A DNA stretch of 64,000 nt, taken from Ideonella oryzae (GTDB lineage: Bacteria; Pseudomonadota; Gammaproteobacteria; Burkholderiales; Burkholderiaceae_C). The notes below the pieces were generated by a model, which saw nothing but the letters and a program-made list of their open reading frames with translations, was not told the origin of the DNA and did no database searches. A program made the position numbers and the translations under genes. Within the stretch, counting starts at the first letter, position 1. Every line of letters starts with the position of its first letter. Positions 33,527 through 47,108 of this stretch are shown one piece after another. The stretch covers positions 1-64,000 of the forward strand of contig NZ_JAMXMC010000014.1 in assembly GCF_024055665.1 (NCBI RefSeq). The letters are read 5' to 3'.

Positions 33527-34567
33527 ATGGCGAGTCGGGTCGATGGGGCAACCGCGTGTTGTCTGACAGGCAATCGAGGCCCGCATCCGGCGGGTGCGGA
33601 CGACCGACGTTCGTGGGTGCCAGTGGCGCATCTGGGGCTGGCGGTGACGCTTCTGGTCCTGGCCGGTTGCACCTCCACGCCGCGTCGGGATGGTCCACCC
33701 GCGGGCGGAGGGAGCTCGGTGTCCGGGGCGTCCGACGCGGTGCCGCGGGTCGAGCCGATCCGGGTGGGCGGCCCCAACAAGCCCTACACCGTCCTCGGAC
33801 GCAACTACACCCCGATGACGGCCGACCTTCCGCTCTATGAGGAGGGGCTGGCCTCCTGGTATGGCACCAAGTTCCACGGCGCCCGCACGGCCAGTGGCGA
33901 GGCTTACGACATGAATGCGATGACGGCGGCCCACCGCACCATGCCGCTGCCCAGCTACGCCCGGGTGCGCAACCCGGCCAATGGGCGGGAGGTGATCGTG
34001 CGGGTCAACGACCGGGGGCCTTTCGTCGATGGGCGGGTGATCGACCTGTCCTATGCTGCGGCGGTGAAGCTGGGGGTGCAGAACGGGGTGGCCCCGGTGG
34101 AGGTGCGGCGCCTCACCTTCGATGAGATCCGCGCCGGGACCTGGTTCACAGGCGGCACGGCCCTGGCGGCCGTGGCACCTGCGCCCGCGGTGGCGGCGCC
34201 CATCCCGGTCGTCGCACCGGCCCCCACGTTGCCCTCGTTGCCGGTGCCAGCACCGAACCCCGCCAGCGCGCCGTTGGCGGACGCCACGCCCGCGGCGTCG
34301 AATGCCTCCGCCTCCGAGCCCGCCGTGCGGGCCGCCGGCTTCTGGGTCCAGCTCGGGGCCTTCGGCCGCAGCGACGGGGCTGACAGCTTCCGCCAGAAGG
34401 TGGCGGCTGAGCTGGCCTGGCTCTCTCCCCAACTGGCGGTCTTTGCCGAGAACGGTGTGCATCGCCTGCAGGCCGGGCCTTATGCCTCTCGCCAGCAGGC
34501 CAGCGAAGCTGCGCAGCGGGTGCGCGAGGCGCTGCAGCTTGTGCCGGTGATCATCGAGCGGCGTTGA
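33527..34567 (+). CDS. rlpA: Septal ring lytic transglycosylase RlpA with SPOR domain
   Basis: A 346-residue outer-membrane lipoprotein that cleaves denuded peptidoglycan at the septum. A lipobox LAGC with Cys48 follows a hydrophobic helix; the N-terminus is longer than usual, so an internal start such as the GTG at 33617 is possible, though that leader would lack Arg and Lys. The double-psi beta-barrel spans about 105-197 (GLASWYGTKFHG, TASGEAYDMNAMTAAHRT, VRVNDRGPF), with Glu125, His136 and Asp162 matching known catalytic positions. An Ala/Pro linker precedes a SPOR domain (about 270-346) that binds denuded glycan. It starts ten bases after the last EPS gene and may share its transcript. 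Confidence 0.93.
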   Translation: MASRVDGATACCLTGNRGPHPAGADDRRSWVPVAHLGLAVTLLVLAGCTSTPRRDGPPAGGGSSVSGASDAVPRVEPIRVGGPNKPYTVLGRNYTPMTADLPLYEEGLASWYGTKFHGARTASGEAYDMNAMTAAHRTMPLPSYARVRNPANGREVIVRVNDRGPFVDGRVIDLSYAAAVKLGVQNGVAPVEVRRLTFDEIRAGTWFTGGTALAAVAPAPAVAAPIPVVAPAPTLPSLPVPAPNPASAPLADATPAASNASASEPAVRAAGFWVQLGAFGRSDGADSFRQKVAAELAWLSPQLAVFAENGVHRLQAGPYASRQQASEAAQRVREALQLVPVIIERR

Positions 34568-34723
34568 GCGCCTGCTGTCGGGTCAGGCGGTTCTGACGCC
34601 GGTCGCGGCTGGCTGCAGCCTGTCCCGCTCCACTGCGGTGCATCGCATGGCGCCACGGGGCGTCCGGGGCTTGGCTACAGTGCACCACATGGCTCTCTCG
34701 GGCCGTTCACGAGCAACCCCTCC

Positions 34724-36142
34724 ATGACGCAGTCCATCCCACCCACCGCCTCGGCCTGGTCGCAGCGCTGGCAGCGTTTCTCCGCTGCGGCCGTGCAGGC
34801 CTTCCATGTGTATGGCACCTGGCTGGCCAGCATCAGCTGGAAGCGCTTCGTGTTGCTCTCGGTGCTGCTGCTGATCGTCGTGAACCTGCTGCAGAAGCTG
34901 CCGCCGTTCACCTGGACCATCACCGAGTCTGTGACGCCCATGGTCGGGCGGGTGAAGTTGCCGACCGTGCCCCCCGTGCCGCCGGTGACGGTGCCGGATA
35001 TCCACATCGAGCTTCCGGGCTCGGTGGCCTCGGCCGCGAGCCGCGGCCCCAAGGGCATCGAGCTCTCGATCGACGAGCATGGGGTCAAGATCCTGAAGAA
35101 GGATGGTACGGAGCCCGCGGCCAGCGCGGCCTCGGCCAGCTCGGCCCCCGACGGGGCGCAGGTCGTGATCCGGGCGGGGGACAAGCGGGTGGAAGTCAAG
35201 CTCCCCCCCGGTGCCCAGCCTGACGAAGTGCGCGACGCGATCGAAGAGGCCAAGCAGCAGGTCGTCGACGCGATGCAGGAGGCCCGGGACGCCGCCCAGG
35301 AAGCTCGCGATGCCGCCCAGGAGGCGGTGGACGAACAGCAGGCCGCCACCGTGCGCACCCGCAAGGTCCACTTCGGGGACTTCTTGAGCGATCTGGCGGC
35401 GCTTTGGGTCGTGGCTTCGGCGATCATCAAGATCACCTACAAGGGCCGCATGCAGGCCGAGGTCAAGGCGGCCCAGGCGACCGAGACGGCCGAGGCCGAG
35501 TCGCTCAAGCGCCAGGTGGTGGAGGCGCGCATGGCCGCCATGCAGGCGCAGGTCGAGCCGCACTTCCTGTTCAACACCCTGGCCTCCATCGACCACCTGA
35601 TCGAGACCGATCCGCCGCGGGCCAGCCAGATGCAGAAGAACCTGATCGCGCTGCTGCGGGCCAGCATGCCCTCCATGCGCGACACCGCTGACGCCGGCAG
35701 CCGCGACCTGGGTCGCGAGCTGGCGGTGGTGCGGCCCTACATCGAGATCCTGAAGGTGCGCATGGAGGAGCGGCTGGACGCGCAGGTGGACGTGCCAGAC
35801 GGGCTGCTGTCGGCCGAGTTTCCGGCCATGATGATTCAGACCCTGGTCGAGAACGCCATCCGCCACGGCCTGGAGCCCAAGCCCGAGGGGGGGCAGCTGC
35901 GGGTCAAGGCCGAGATCGTGCACGGCAAGCTGCAGGTGACGGTGGCCGACACGGGCGTGGGCTTCGGCGCCGCGGCCACCTCCGGCACCGGTGTGGGCCT
36001 GGCCAACATCCGCGAGCGCCTGCAGCTGCTGCATGGCAGCAAGGCCAGCCTGACCGTGACGGCCAACCAGCCTTGCGGTACCGTCGTGACCATCACCGTG
36101 CCCTACCGCACGGTGGAGGGCGCCGGCAGCACCTCGGCCTGA
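34724..36142 (+). CDS. LytS/AlgZ-type sensor histidine kinase
   Basis: A 472-residue membrane kinase. The first transmembrane helix is near 42-56 and the second near 222-238, enclosing about 160 residues outside the membrane. That region is Pro/Val-rich, then carries an Ala/Glu heptad stretch (about 165-207, EEAKQQVVDAMQEARDAAQE), probably a coiled coil. The HisKA_5 box QVEPHFLFNTLASIDHLIE has His280 as phosphoacceptor. The ATPase domain has QTLVENAIRHGL (N box) and VADTGVGFG (G box). The LytTR regulator encoded 38 bases downstream is its evident partner. The sensed signal is unknown. Confidence 0.9.
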   Translation: MTQSIPPTASAWSQRWQRFSAAAVQAFHVYGTWLASISWKRFVLLSVLLLIVVNLLQKLPPFTWTITESVTPMVGRVKLPTVPPVPPVTVPDIHIELPGSVASAASRGPKGIELSIDEHGVKILKKDGTEPAASAASASSAPDGAQVVIRAGDKRVEVKLPPGAQPDEVRDAIEEAKQQVVDAMQEARDAAQEARDAAQEAVDEQQAATVRTRKVHFGDFLSDLAALWVVASAIIKITYKGRMQAEVKAAQATETAEAESLKRQVVEARMAAMQAQVEPHFLFNTLASIDHLIETDPPRASQMQKNLIALLRASMPSMRDTADAGSRDLGRELAVVRPYIEILKVRMEERLDAQVDVPDGLLSAEFPAMMIQTLVENAIRHGLEPKPEGGQLRVKAEIVHGKLQVTVADTGVGFGAAATSGTGVGLANIRERLQLLHGSKASLTVTANQPCGTVVTITVPYRTVEGAGSTSA

Positions 36143-36180
36143 ACGCCCGCCGTCCAGATCCCCGCCACCCACACCCCTTG

Positions 36181-37044
36181 ATGACCGTGAGTTCTGACGC
36201 CGATTCCTTCAGCGAGTCTTCCCGTGTACGCGCCGTGCTGGCCGATGACGAACGCCTGATGCGCGAGCAGTTGCGCGCCCGTCTGGCCGAGGTCTGGCCC
36301 GAGCTGGACATCGTGGCCGAGGCCAAGCATGGCGCCGAAGCCGTCGAACTGGTCCGGCAGCACCGGCCGGACGTGGTCTTCCTGGACATCCGCATGCCGG
36401 GCATGACGGGCGTCGATGCGGCACGCGAGATCGCCCAGATGGACGTGGGCGACGAGGGCTGGTTGCCGGAGATCGTCTTCATCACCGCCTACGACCAGTA
36501 CGCGGTGGAGGCCTTTGAGCAGGGCGCGGCCGACTATGTGCTCAAGCCAGCCGAGCGCGAGCGCCTGCAGCGCACCGTCGAGCGCCTGCGCAAGCGCCTG
36601 GCCGCTCGCGCCAAGCTGGAGGCGGGTGCGCCGGTGGCCCCGGACGAGCTGCCCACGGGTGGGTCCCTGCAGCAGCTGCTGCACCGCCTGGCTGGTCCGG
36701 GGGGGGCGCCGCGACCGGCACCACTGCAGTGGATCCAGGCCACGGTGGGCCAGAGCATCCAGATGATCCCGGTGGACGAGGTGCTGTTCTTCATCAGCGA
36801 CGAGAAGTACACCCGTGTCCAGACGCCGACGGTGGAGGCGCTGATCCGCAAGCCGATCAAGGAGCTGGTCGATGAGGTTGATCCGCAGAAGTTCTGGCAG
36901 ATCCACCGCTCCACGCTGGTGGCGGTGCATGCGATCGCCGCGGTGACGCGGGACTTCCGGGGCCGCCAGATCATCACCGTGAAGGGCAGCCCTGAAAAGC
37001 TCGAGGTCAGCCGCAGCTACACCCACCTGTTCAAGGGCATGTGA
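36181..37044 (+). CDS. LytTR-family response regulator
   Basis: A 287-residue regulator. The receiver domain spans about 15-135, with acidic pair Asp22/Asp23, phosphoacceptor Asp69 in VVFLDIRMPG, and FITAYDQYAVEAF followed by YVLKPAER at the switch Lys. A linker leads to a LytTR DNA-binding domain (about 182-287) with VDEVLFFISDEKYTRV, FWQIHRSTLVA and LEVSRSYTHLFKGM. The ATG at 36181 removes a long unsupported N-terminal extension. It probably acts with the kinase encoded just upstream; AlgR and LytR relatives control cell-envelope or polysaccharide genes. Confidence 0.92.
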   Translation: MTVSSDADSFSESSRVRAVLADDERLMREQLRARLAEVWPELDIVAEAKHGAEAVELVRQHRPDVVFLDIRMPGMTGVDAAREIAQMDVGDEGWLPEIVFITAYDQYAVEAFEQGAADYVLKPAERERLQRTVERLRKRLAARAKLEAGAPVAPDELPTGGSLQQLLHRLAGPGGAPRPAPLQWIQATVGQSIQMIPVDEVLFFISDEKYTRVQTPTVEALIRKPIKELVDEVDPQKFWQIHRSTLVAVHAIAAVTRDFRGRQIITVKGSPEKLEVSRSYTHLFKGM

Positions 37045-37105
37045 GGGCTTGGGGTGCGTGGCCCGACAATCGGTCCGGTCCTCGCCTGCATTTGCCGCAC
37101 TCGCC

Positions 37106-38014
37106 ATGAGCACCGCCCTGTTCGATCCGCAACCGCTGCCCTTCGCGCCCTGTGAACTGGGGGAGTCGCCGTTCTGGCACCCTGAGGAGGCCTGCCTCTA
37201 CTGGTGCGACATTCCGGGGCGCGAACTGCACCGCGCCGATCCGGTGCGTCTGAGCCATGACCGCTGGCACTTCGACAGCGAGCCGGCCTGCTGCATGCCG
37301 GTGCTGGGAGGGGGATTGGTGCTGGCCATGCGCGACGGGCTCTGGTGTTTCGACCCGACCCGTGGGGAGCGTACCCGCCTGGCACCGCCGCCCTACGACC
37401 CGGCCATCCAGCGCTTCAACGACGGCAAGGCCGATGCGCAGGGGCGCGTCTGGGTGGGGACCTTGCACGAGCCCAAGGACCGCCCGGCGGCGGCCCTCTA
37501 CCGCTGGTCGCATGGCGAGATCGACCGGATGGCCGATGGCATCACCACCAGCAATGGCCTGGCCTGGAGCCCGGATGGGCGCACCCTGTACTGGAGCGAC
37601 ACCCAGGCTCACTGCATCTATGCACTGGACATGGATGCGCAGGATGGCTCGCCCACACGTCGGCGCGTGTTCCAGCAGTTTCCGCTGAAGGCACCGGATC
37701 AGGATCTGGATCTGTATGCCGGCCGCCCGGACGGCGCGGCGGTGGACTCCGAAGGCGGCTACTGGGTGGCCATGTTCGAAGGGCAGTGCCTGCTGCGGCT
37801 CACCCCGGAAGGCGCCATTGACCGCCGGGTGCCGCTGCCTGTGCGTTGTCCCACCATGCCCTGCTTTGGGGGGGCGGATCTGCGCACGCTTTACATCACC
37901 ACGGCGCGTCACAAGCGGCCGGCGGCCGAGCTGGCGCGCATGCCTTGGTCGGGCTGTGTGCTGCAGATGCGGGTGGAGGTGCCTGGGTTGCCGACGAACT
38001 TTGCTGTTCTGTAA
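37106..38014 (+). CDS. SMP-30/gluconolactonase family sugar lactonase
   Basis: A 302-residue six-bladed beta-propeller enzyme that hydrolyses sugar lactones such as L-arabinono- or gluconolactone, using one divalent metal. The start CELGESPFWHPEEACLYWCDIPG contains the metal-binding Glu. TTSNGLAWSPDGRTLYWSDT supplies Asn and Asp ligands, and PDGAAVDSEGGYWVAMF supplies the catalytic Asp. Length and motifs fit the family throughout. It follows the response regulator gene on the same strand by 61 bases but has no obvious functional tie to it or to the ATP synthase operon. Confidence 0.9.
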   Translation: MSTALFDPQPLPFAPCELGESPFWHPEEACLYWCDIPGRELHRADPVRLSHDRWHFDSEPACCMPVLGGGLVLAMRDGLWCFDPTRGERTRLAPPPYDPAIQRFNDGKADAQGRVWVGTLHEPKDRPAAALYRWSHGEIDRMADGITTSNGLAWSPDGRTLYWSDTQAHCIYALDMDAQDGSPTRRRVFQQFPLKAPDQDLDLYAGRPDGAAVDSEGGYWVAMFEGQCLLRLTPEGAIDRRVPLPVRCPTMPCFGGADLRTLYITTARHKRPAAELARMPWSGCVLQMRVEVPGLPTNFAVL

Positions 38015-38103
38015 ACCGCGGGCGCTGTAACTGCGCCGTAACCGCAGGAGGCCGCCAGGTCAAGCAGAAGCCTGCGGACGACCCGCGGGCATGCTGGGGC
38101 ATC

Positions 38104-38130
38104 TAGACGATTGGGAATTGCCCCTATAAT
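38104..38130 (+). promoter_or_regulatory. Putative sigma-70 promoter of the ATP synthase operon
   Basis: A perfect TATAAT -10 element lies at 38125-38130, 38 bases before the atpI start. The best -35 match, TAGACG at 38104-38109, fits four of six positions with a short 15-base spacer, so the -35 assignment is weak. Confidence 0.45.
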
Positions 38131-38168
38131 CGCCCGGCTTTGCCACCCCGGAACCTGGAAGCGACACG

Positions 38169-38657
38169 ATGTCCGAGCGGCGTAACCTCCGCCCCGACGC
38201 GTGGGCAGATCTGGAAGATGAGGCGGACAAGCAGCCTTTCAAGGCCTTGACGCACGAAGAGGCGCAGGCCTTGATGGCCCGCGAACGGTCGGTCTCGCCG
38301 TGGCGGGTGATCGCGGTTCAGGCCGTGGTCGGCATGGTGATGGCTGGTTTGCTCTGGCTCATCACGCGACGTCAGGATTGGGCCGTGTCGGTGCTGTATG
38401 GCGCCGCCGCGGTGGTTGTGCCGGGTGCCTTGATGGCGCGCGGTGTGACCAGTCGGCTCTCCAGCCTGGCGCCGGCAGTTTCGGCTGTCAGCGTCATGTT
38501 GTGGGAGTTCGGCAAGATTGCGGTTTCGGTGGCCATGCTCGCGCTGGCCCCGAAGCTGGTGCCCGGTCTGAGTTGGCCAGCCTTGCTGGTGGCTCTGATC
38601 GTGTGCATCAAGGTGTATTGGGTCGCGCTCTTGTGGCGAGGCCGACGGAAGAGTTGA
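38169..38657 (+). CDS. atpI: ATP synthase subunit I (AtpI-like)
   Basis: A 162-residue membrane protein with four hydrophobic segments between about 42 and 155 after a charged N-terminus. It matches the position and topology of AtpI/AtpZ proteins, which help assemble the c ring or supply Mg2+. The family is poorly conserved, so the call leans on location as first gene of the atp operon and on helix pattern (WRVIAVQAVVGMVMAGLLWLI, VYWVALLWRG). A TATAAT box lies 38 bases upstream. Confidence 0.82.
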   Translation: MSERRNLRPDAWADLEDEADKQPFKALTHEEAQALMARERSVSPWRVIAVQAVVGMVMAGLLWLITRRQDWAVSVLYGAAAVVVPGALMARGVTSRLSSLAPAVSAVSVMLWEFGKIAVSVAMLALAPKLVPGLSWPALLVALIVCIKVYWVALLWRGRRKS

Positions 38658-38677
38658 ACTGAACTGAAACCCACGCC

Positions 38678-39891
<1,214 letters not shown>

Positions 39892-39973
39892 TTCGGCAAC
39901 GGTCGTGTTGAGAGGCCGGGGTGCGCTGCGGCGCGCCCCTGCTGAATGTCCCGTCACCGTTTGAGGCAAAAAA

Positions 39974-40444
39974 GTGAGCATCACCGGTACCCTCATCGTC
40001 CAGATGATCGTGTTCCTGATCCTGGTCTGGTTCACGATGAAATTCGTCTGGCCGCCGATCACCGCTGCGCTCGACGATCGCGCCAAGAAGATCGCCGAAG
40101 GCCTGTCGGCTGCCGACAAGGCCAAGAGCGAGCTGGCCGTGGCCAACCAGCGCGTCGAGCAGCAGCTGTCCGCTGCGCGCGACGACGCTGCCAAGCGCCT
40201 GGCTGATGCCGAGCGTCTGGCCCAGCAGATGATCGAAGAAGCCAAGTCGCGTGCCAGCGACGAAGGTGCCAAGATCGTCGCCGCGGCCAAGGCCGAAGCC
40301 GAGCAGGAGTCCGTGAAGGCCCGCGAAGCCCTGCGTGAGCAGGTCGCCGTGCTGGCTGTCAAGGGCGCCGAAGCGATCCTGAAGCGTGAAGTCAACGCCG
40401 GCGTGCACGCCGATCTTCTGAACCGTCTGAAGACCGAGCTGTAA
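39974..40444 (+). CDS. atpF: F1Fo ATP synthase subunit b
   Basis: A 156-residue peripheral stalk subunit with one N-terminal membrane helix (about 5-25, [22 protein letters not shown]) followed by a long charged Ala/Lys/Glu helix that dimerises and reaches the delta subunit. The start is a GTG at 39974 after an A-rich run. The gene ends two bases before atpH. Confidence 0.97.
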   Translation: MSITGTLIVQMIVFLILVWFTMKFVWPPITAALDDRAKKIAEGLSAADKAKSELAVANQRVEQQLSAARDDAAKRLADAERLAQQMIEEAKSRASDEGAKIVAAAKAEAEQESVKAREALREQVAVLAVKGAEAILKREVNAGVHADLLNRLKTEL

Positions 40445-40446
40445 TC

Positions 40447-40980
40447 ATGGCTGAGCTTGCAACCATCGCACGTCCCTACGCCGAGGCACTGTACAAGTCC
40501 ATCGGCACGGACAGCGCCCAGGCCCTGGTCGACCAGCTCCACACCGTGGGGCAGGTGGCCGGCGACGCCCAGCTGCGCCAGTTCGCGGACAACCCGAAGG
40601 TGACTTCGGAGCAGGTGTTCGATCTGGTCACCAGCGTGGCCAAGGTCGCCCTGTCGCCCAAGGTCGCCAATCTGCTGAAGGTCGTCGTCGAGAACGGCCG
40701 TCTGTCTGCCCTGCCGGAGGTCGACGCCCAGTTCCGGGCGCTGGTCAACGCCAGCAGTGGTGTGTCGGACGCGATCATCGTCAGCGCCTTCCCCCTGGAC
40801 GCCGCCCAACTGGCCGACACGGTCGCCACGCTGGAGAAGCGCTTCGGTCGCAAGCTCAACGCGTCGGTGCAAGTCGATGAGTCGCTCATCGGTGGCATCC
40901 GCGTGGTGGTGGGCGACGAGGTGCTTGACACCTCCATCCAGGCCCGTCTGGAGCAGATGAAGGTCGCGCTGACCCACTGA
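40447..40980 (+). CDS. atpH: F1Fo ATP synthase subunit delta
   Basis: A 177-residue OSCP/delta subunit that ties the b stalk to the top of F1. The N-terminal [16 protein letters not shown] and the C-terminal [39 protein letters not shown] are the two conserved family blocks. It begins two bases after atpF ends, which suggests coupled translation. Confidence 0.97.
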   Translation: MAELATIARPYAEALYKSIGTDSAQALVDQLHTVGQVAGDAQLRQFADNPKVTSEQVFDLVTSVAKVALSPKVANLLKVVVENGRLSALPEVDAQFRALVNASSGVSDAIIVSAFPLDAAQLADTVATLEKRFGRKLNASVQVDESLIGGIRVVVGDEVLDTSIQARLEQMKVALTH

Positions 40981-41069
40981 GGCTCCGTCCCGCATCGGCA
41001 CCCAACCCCAAGGCATAGCCCACCCGGCAGCCAGTCTCCCGCCTGACTGCCGCGCTTTCGGAGAAAGCA

Positions 41070-42623
<1,554 letters not shown>

Positions 42624-42702
42624 AGCCACTGACTGACGGGACGGCACGCGCGCGCTCCAACGACACGAACGAGTCGTCCCTCACCCACTAGGAGAAACAG
42701 TC

Positions 42703-43587
42703 ATGGCAGTCGGAAAGGAAATCCGCGGCAAGATCAAATCGGTGGAAAACACCAAGAAGATCACCAAGGCCATGGAAATGGTCGCCGCGTCCAAGATGCG
42801 CAAGGCGCAGGACCGCATGCGTGCGGCCCGTCCGTACAGCAACAAGATCCGCAACATCACGGCCAACCTGTCCCGGGCGAACCCCGAGTACAAGTCGCCG
42901 TACATGCGCGCGGATGGCAAGTCGGGCATCACGGGCTTTGTGGTGGTCACCACCGACAAGGGCCTGTGCGGTGGCCTCAACACCAACGTGTTGCGTGCCG
43001 TCACCAACAAGATGCGCGAGCTGCAGGACCAGGGCCGCAAGGTCGAGGCCGTGGCCATCGGCAACAAGGGCCTGGGCTTCCTCAACCGCGTGGGCGCCAA
43101 GGTCGTGAGCCAGGCCACGCAGCTGGGTGACACGCCGCAGCTTGAAAAGCTGATCGGCCCGCTGAAGGTGATGCTGGACGCCTTCGTTGAAGGCAAGGTC
43201 GATGCCGTCTACCTCTGCTACACCCGTTTCATCAACACGATGAAGCAGGAGCCGGTGGTCGAGCAACTGCTGCCTCTGCAGGCCGCGGCGCTCGAACAGA
43301 GCGAAGCCGAGAAGGCCGCGCACAGCTGGGACTACATCTACGAGCCGGATGCGGCATCGGTGATCGACGAGCTGCTCAAGCGCTACGTCGAGGCGCTGAT
43401 CTACCAGGCGGTGGCCGAGAACATGGCCTCGGAGCAATCCGCCCGCATGGTGGCCATGAAGGCCGCGACCGACAACGCCGGCACGTTGATCAATGAGCTC
43501 AAGCTCATCTACAACAAGACCCGCCAGGCTGCGATCACGAAGGAACTGTCCGAGATCGTGAGTGGTGCCGCCGCGATCAGCGGTTGA
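42703..43587 (+). CDS. atpG: F1Fo ATP synthase subunit gamma
   Basis: A 294-residue central rotor shaft. The N-terminal helix [33 protein letters not shown] and the C-terminal helix [38 protein letters not shown] form the coiled coil that turns inside the alpha/beta ring. A good ribosome site (AGGAG) lies upstream of the ATG. Confidence 0.99.
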   Translation: MAVGKEIRGKIKSVENTKKITKAMEMVAASKMRKAQDRMRAARPYSNKIRNITANLSRANPEYKSPYMRADGKSGITGFVVVTTDKGLCGGLNTNVLRAVTNKMRELQDQGRKVEAVAIGNKGLGFLNRVGAKVVSQATQLGDTPQLEKLIGPLKVMLDAFVEGKVDAVYLCYTRFINTMKQEPVVEQLLPLQAAALEQSEAEKAAHSWDYIYEPDAASVIDELLKRYVEALIYQAVAENMASEQSARMVAMKAATDNAGTLINELKLIYNKTRQAAITKELSEIVSGAAAISG

Positions 43588-45066
<1,479 letters not shown>

Positions 45067-45149
45067 GCCGAGGCGCGGCTGCGCGGGTGGGCCCCACTCG
45101 CCAGCCGCCTTCTGTCTGCTGATCCATCTTCAAGTCAAAGGACCCGACC

Positions 45150-45569
45150 ATGGCAACCATTCACGTCGACGTCGTCTCCGCCGAAGAGAACATCTTCTCG
45201 GGCGAGGCGAAGTTCGTCGCGCTGCCGGGCGAGGCGGGCGAGCTGGGCATCCTGCCGCAGCACACCCCGCTGATCACCCGCATCAAGCCGGGCGCGGTGC
45301 GCATCGAGCGGGCTGACAACGGCCAGGAAGAGTTCGTCTTCGTGGCCGGTGGCATCCTGGAAGTGCAGCCACACTGCGTGACCGTGCTGGCGGACACCGC
45401 GATCCGCGGCCATGACCTCGACGAGGCCAAGGCCGCCGAAGCGAAGAAGCTGGCCGAGGAAGCGATGAAGAGCGCCAAGAGCGACATCGACTTCGCCCGC
45501 GCCCAGAGCGAGTTTGCCGTCATGGCAGCTCAGCTGGCCGCCATCCAGAAGCTGCGCAAGACCCGCTGA
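45150..45569 (+). CDS. atpC: F1Fo ATP synthase subunit epsilon
   Basis: A 139-residue subunit with an N-terminal beta-sandwich ([40 protein letters not shown]) and a C-terminal helical hairpin (about 90-139) that can inhibit ATP hydrolysis. It is the last gene of the operon; a strong hairpin with a T run begins 40 bases after its stop. Confidence 0.98.
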   Translation: MATIHVDVVSAEENIFSGEAKFVALPGEAGELGILPQHTPLITRIKPGAVRIERADNGQEEFVFVAGGILEVQPHCVTVLADTAIRGHDLDEAKAAEAKKLAEEAMKSAKSDIDFARAQSEFAVMAAQLAAIQKLRKTR

Positions 45570-45608
45570 TCCATCCACTGCCCGCCGGTTCTCTGGTGGG
45601 CCCGGAAG

Positions 45609-45648
45609 AACCCGTCGCCTCCTCTCGGAGCCGGCGGGTTTTGTTTTT
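45609..45648 (+). terminator. Intrinsic terminator of the atp operon
   Basis: The left arm 45609-45622 (AACCCGTCGCCTCC) pairs with 45627-45640 (GGAGCCGGCGGGTT) around a TCTC loop; 13 of 14 positions pair when one G-U is allowed. The T-rich run TTTTGTTTTT follows at 45639-45648. The run touches the stop codon of the convergent TPM gene, so the terminator sits exactly at the boundary between the two units. Confidence 0.85.
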
Positions 45649-46172
45649 CAGCGCAGCACCGGGGCGTCGGGCAGTTCGTTGGGCCGCGGCGACTCATCGG
45701 TGCGCGCAAAGCCCGCGCACAGCAGCCGGTCGACCTCGGTCAGCGCTGTCGTCAGCCCGGCCTCGACCTGGCCCCGGGCAAAGGCCTGGCTGAGGCCCTG
45801 GGCCAGCGTCTGCCAGCGAGCCTCGGGAACATGCTGCCTCAGGCCACGGTCCGCCACGATCTCCACCGCCCGGTCGGCCAGCAGCACGTAGATCAGCACG
45901 CCGACGTTGTCTTCGGTGTCCCACACGCCCAGCTGCCCAAAGCACTCCAGAGCGCGTTGGCGCGGCGCGACGCCCCCCCAGGCGGCGGCCACCGGCAGGC
46001 CGGCTTCCACGCACAGGCGGATCTGGCCGCGGTGGCGTGCTTCGCTGGCCTGCACCAGGCCCGTCAGGCGGGCTGCAGCGGCCGGTGGCAGGGCGCGTGA
46101 GCTGTCCCGCTCATCCAGCCAGAAATGTCGCCAAGCCCGGGCCAGGCGGGGCAGAAGTGCGGTCAGGGTCAT
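45648..46172 (-). CDS. TPM-domain protein (short form)
   Basis: A 174-residue protein of the TPM (TLP18.3/Psb32/MOLO-1) family. The domain core reads HRGQIRLCVEAGLP, RALECFGQLGVWDTEDNVGVLIYVLLADRAVEIVADRGL, and ends with the family's acidic helix. No signal peptide is visible. The ATG at 46172 lies one base after the upstream TPM gene's stop; an in-frame start at 46310 would overlap that gene. Together with the long TPM protein and LemA it forms a three-gene reverse operon seen in many proteobacteria. The biochemical role is uncertain; phosphatase activity has been reported only for plant relatives. Confidence 0.83.
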   Translation of the reverse strand: MTLTALLPRLARAWRHFWLDERDSSRALPPAAAARLTGLVQASEARHRGQIRLCVEAGLPVAAAWGGVAPRQRALECFGQLGVWDTEDNVGVLIYVLLADRAVEIVADRGLRQHVPEARWQTLAQGLSQAFARGQVEAGLTTALTEVDRLLCAGFARTDESPRPNELPDAPVLR

Positions 46173-46173
46173 C

Positions 46174-47100
46174 TCACCACCGTCCCGAGGCGCCACCGCC
46201 GCCGAAGTCGCCCCCGCCGCCGGAGGAGAAGCCACCGCCGTCTCCGCCACCGCCCCAGGAGCCACCACCGCCGCCGCCCCAGATGATGGGCGGGCCGCCG
46301 GAGCTGCCACCGCGTCCGCCGCTGCCCATCACGCCCACCAGGATCCAGGCCACGACGCCCGCGCCCAGACCCAGCAGCCAGCTCGTGGCCAGCCAGCCGG
46401 CCAGCGTGCCGGCGCCCAGGCCGGTCAGCAAGGCGCCGGTGCGGCGGCCCAAAAAGCCCGACAGGATGGAGCCGAGGATGGGCACGCCAACGAAGAAGAA
46501 CAGGCCGAGGCCTTGCCAGTCGCCGCCGGTGTCCCGGGCGGGCCGCGCCGCTGGAGTGGGCAGGGCCTCGCCGCGGATTCGCGCGGTGAGCTGATCGACC
46601 GCGGCATTGAGGCCACCGGCGTAGTCGCCCTGACGGAAAGCCGGCACCAGGCTGCCCTGGATGATCTGGCTGGCAGCCAGGTCGGGGATCGCCCCTTCCA
46701 GCGTCTTGGCCACCTCGATGCGCACAGTGCGGTCCTGCTTGGCCACCAGCAGCAACACACCATCGCCGACGTCCTTGCGGCCGATCTTCCACTGGTCGGC
46801 CACGCGCCAGCCGTAGGCGGCGATGTCCTCGGGGGCCGTGGTGGGGACGATCAGGATCACGATCTGCGTGCCGGCGGACTGCTCAAAGGCGGCCAGCTTC
46901 TGCTCCAGTGCCTGGGCCTGTGCTGAGGTCAGCGTGCCGGTCTGGTCCATCACCCGGGCGGTGAGCGCCGGGATGGGCAGGCCGGTGGACTGGGCCCGGG
47001 CCATGCCCCAGCCCACGGCCGTCAGCAGCACCAGGGCGGCCAGCCACAGGCCGCGCAGCCAGGGCCTGGCGGGCCGGCGCAGAGCGGGTGCCGCGTGCAT
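46174..47100 (-). CDS. TPM-domain protein (long form, exported, Gly-rich tail)
   Basis: A 308-residue protein with a signal peptide (about 1-37, ending in ARAQS), a TPM domain (about 45-165; [64 protein letters not shown]), two or three hydrophobic segments (about 195-265) and a Gly/Ser-rich tail ending GGGGASGRW. This layout is the classic YgcG type. It sits between LemA and the short TPM gene in a reverse operon. Homologues are envelope proteins of unsettled function. Confidence 0.88.
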   Translation of the reverse strand: MHAAPALRRPARPWLRGLWLAALVLLTAVGWGMARAQSTGLPIPALTARVMDQTGTLTSAQAQALEQKLAAFEQSAGTQIVILIVPTTAPEDIAAYGWRVADQWKIGRKDVGDGVLLLVAKQDRTVRIEVAKTLEGAIPDLAASQIIQGSLVPAFRQGDYAGGLNAAVDQLTARIRGEALPTPAARPARDTGGDWQGLGLFFFVGVPILGSILSGFLGRRTGALLTGLGAGTLAGWLATSWLLGLGAGVVAWILVGVMGSGGRGGSSGGPPIIWGGGGGGSWGGGGDGGGFSSGGGGDFGGGGASGRW

Positions 47101-47108
47101 GCCAAGCT

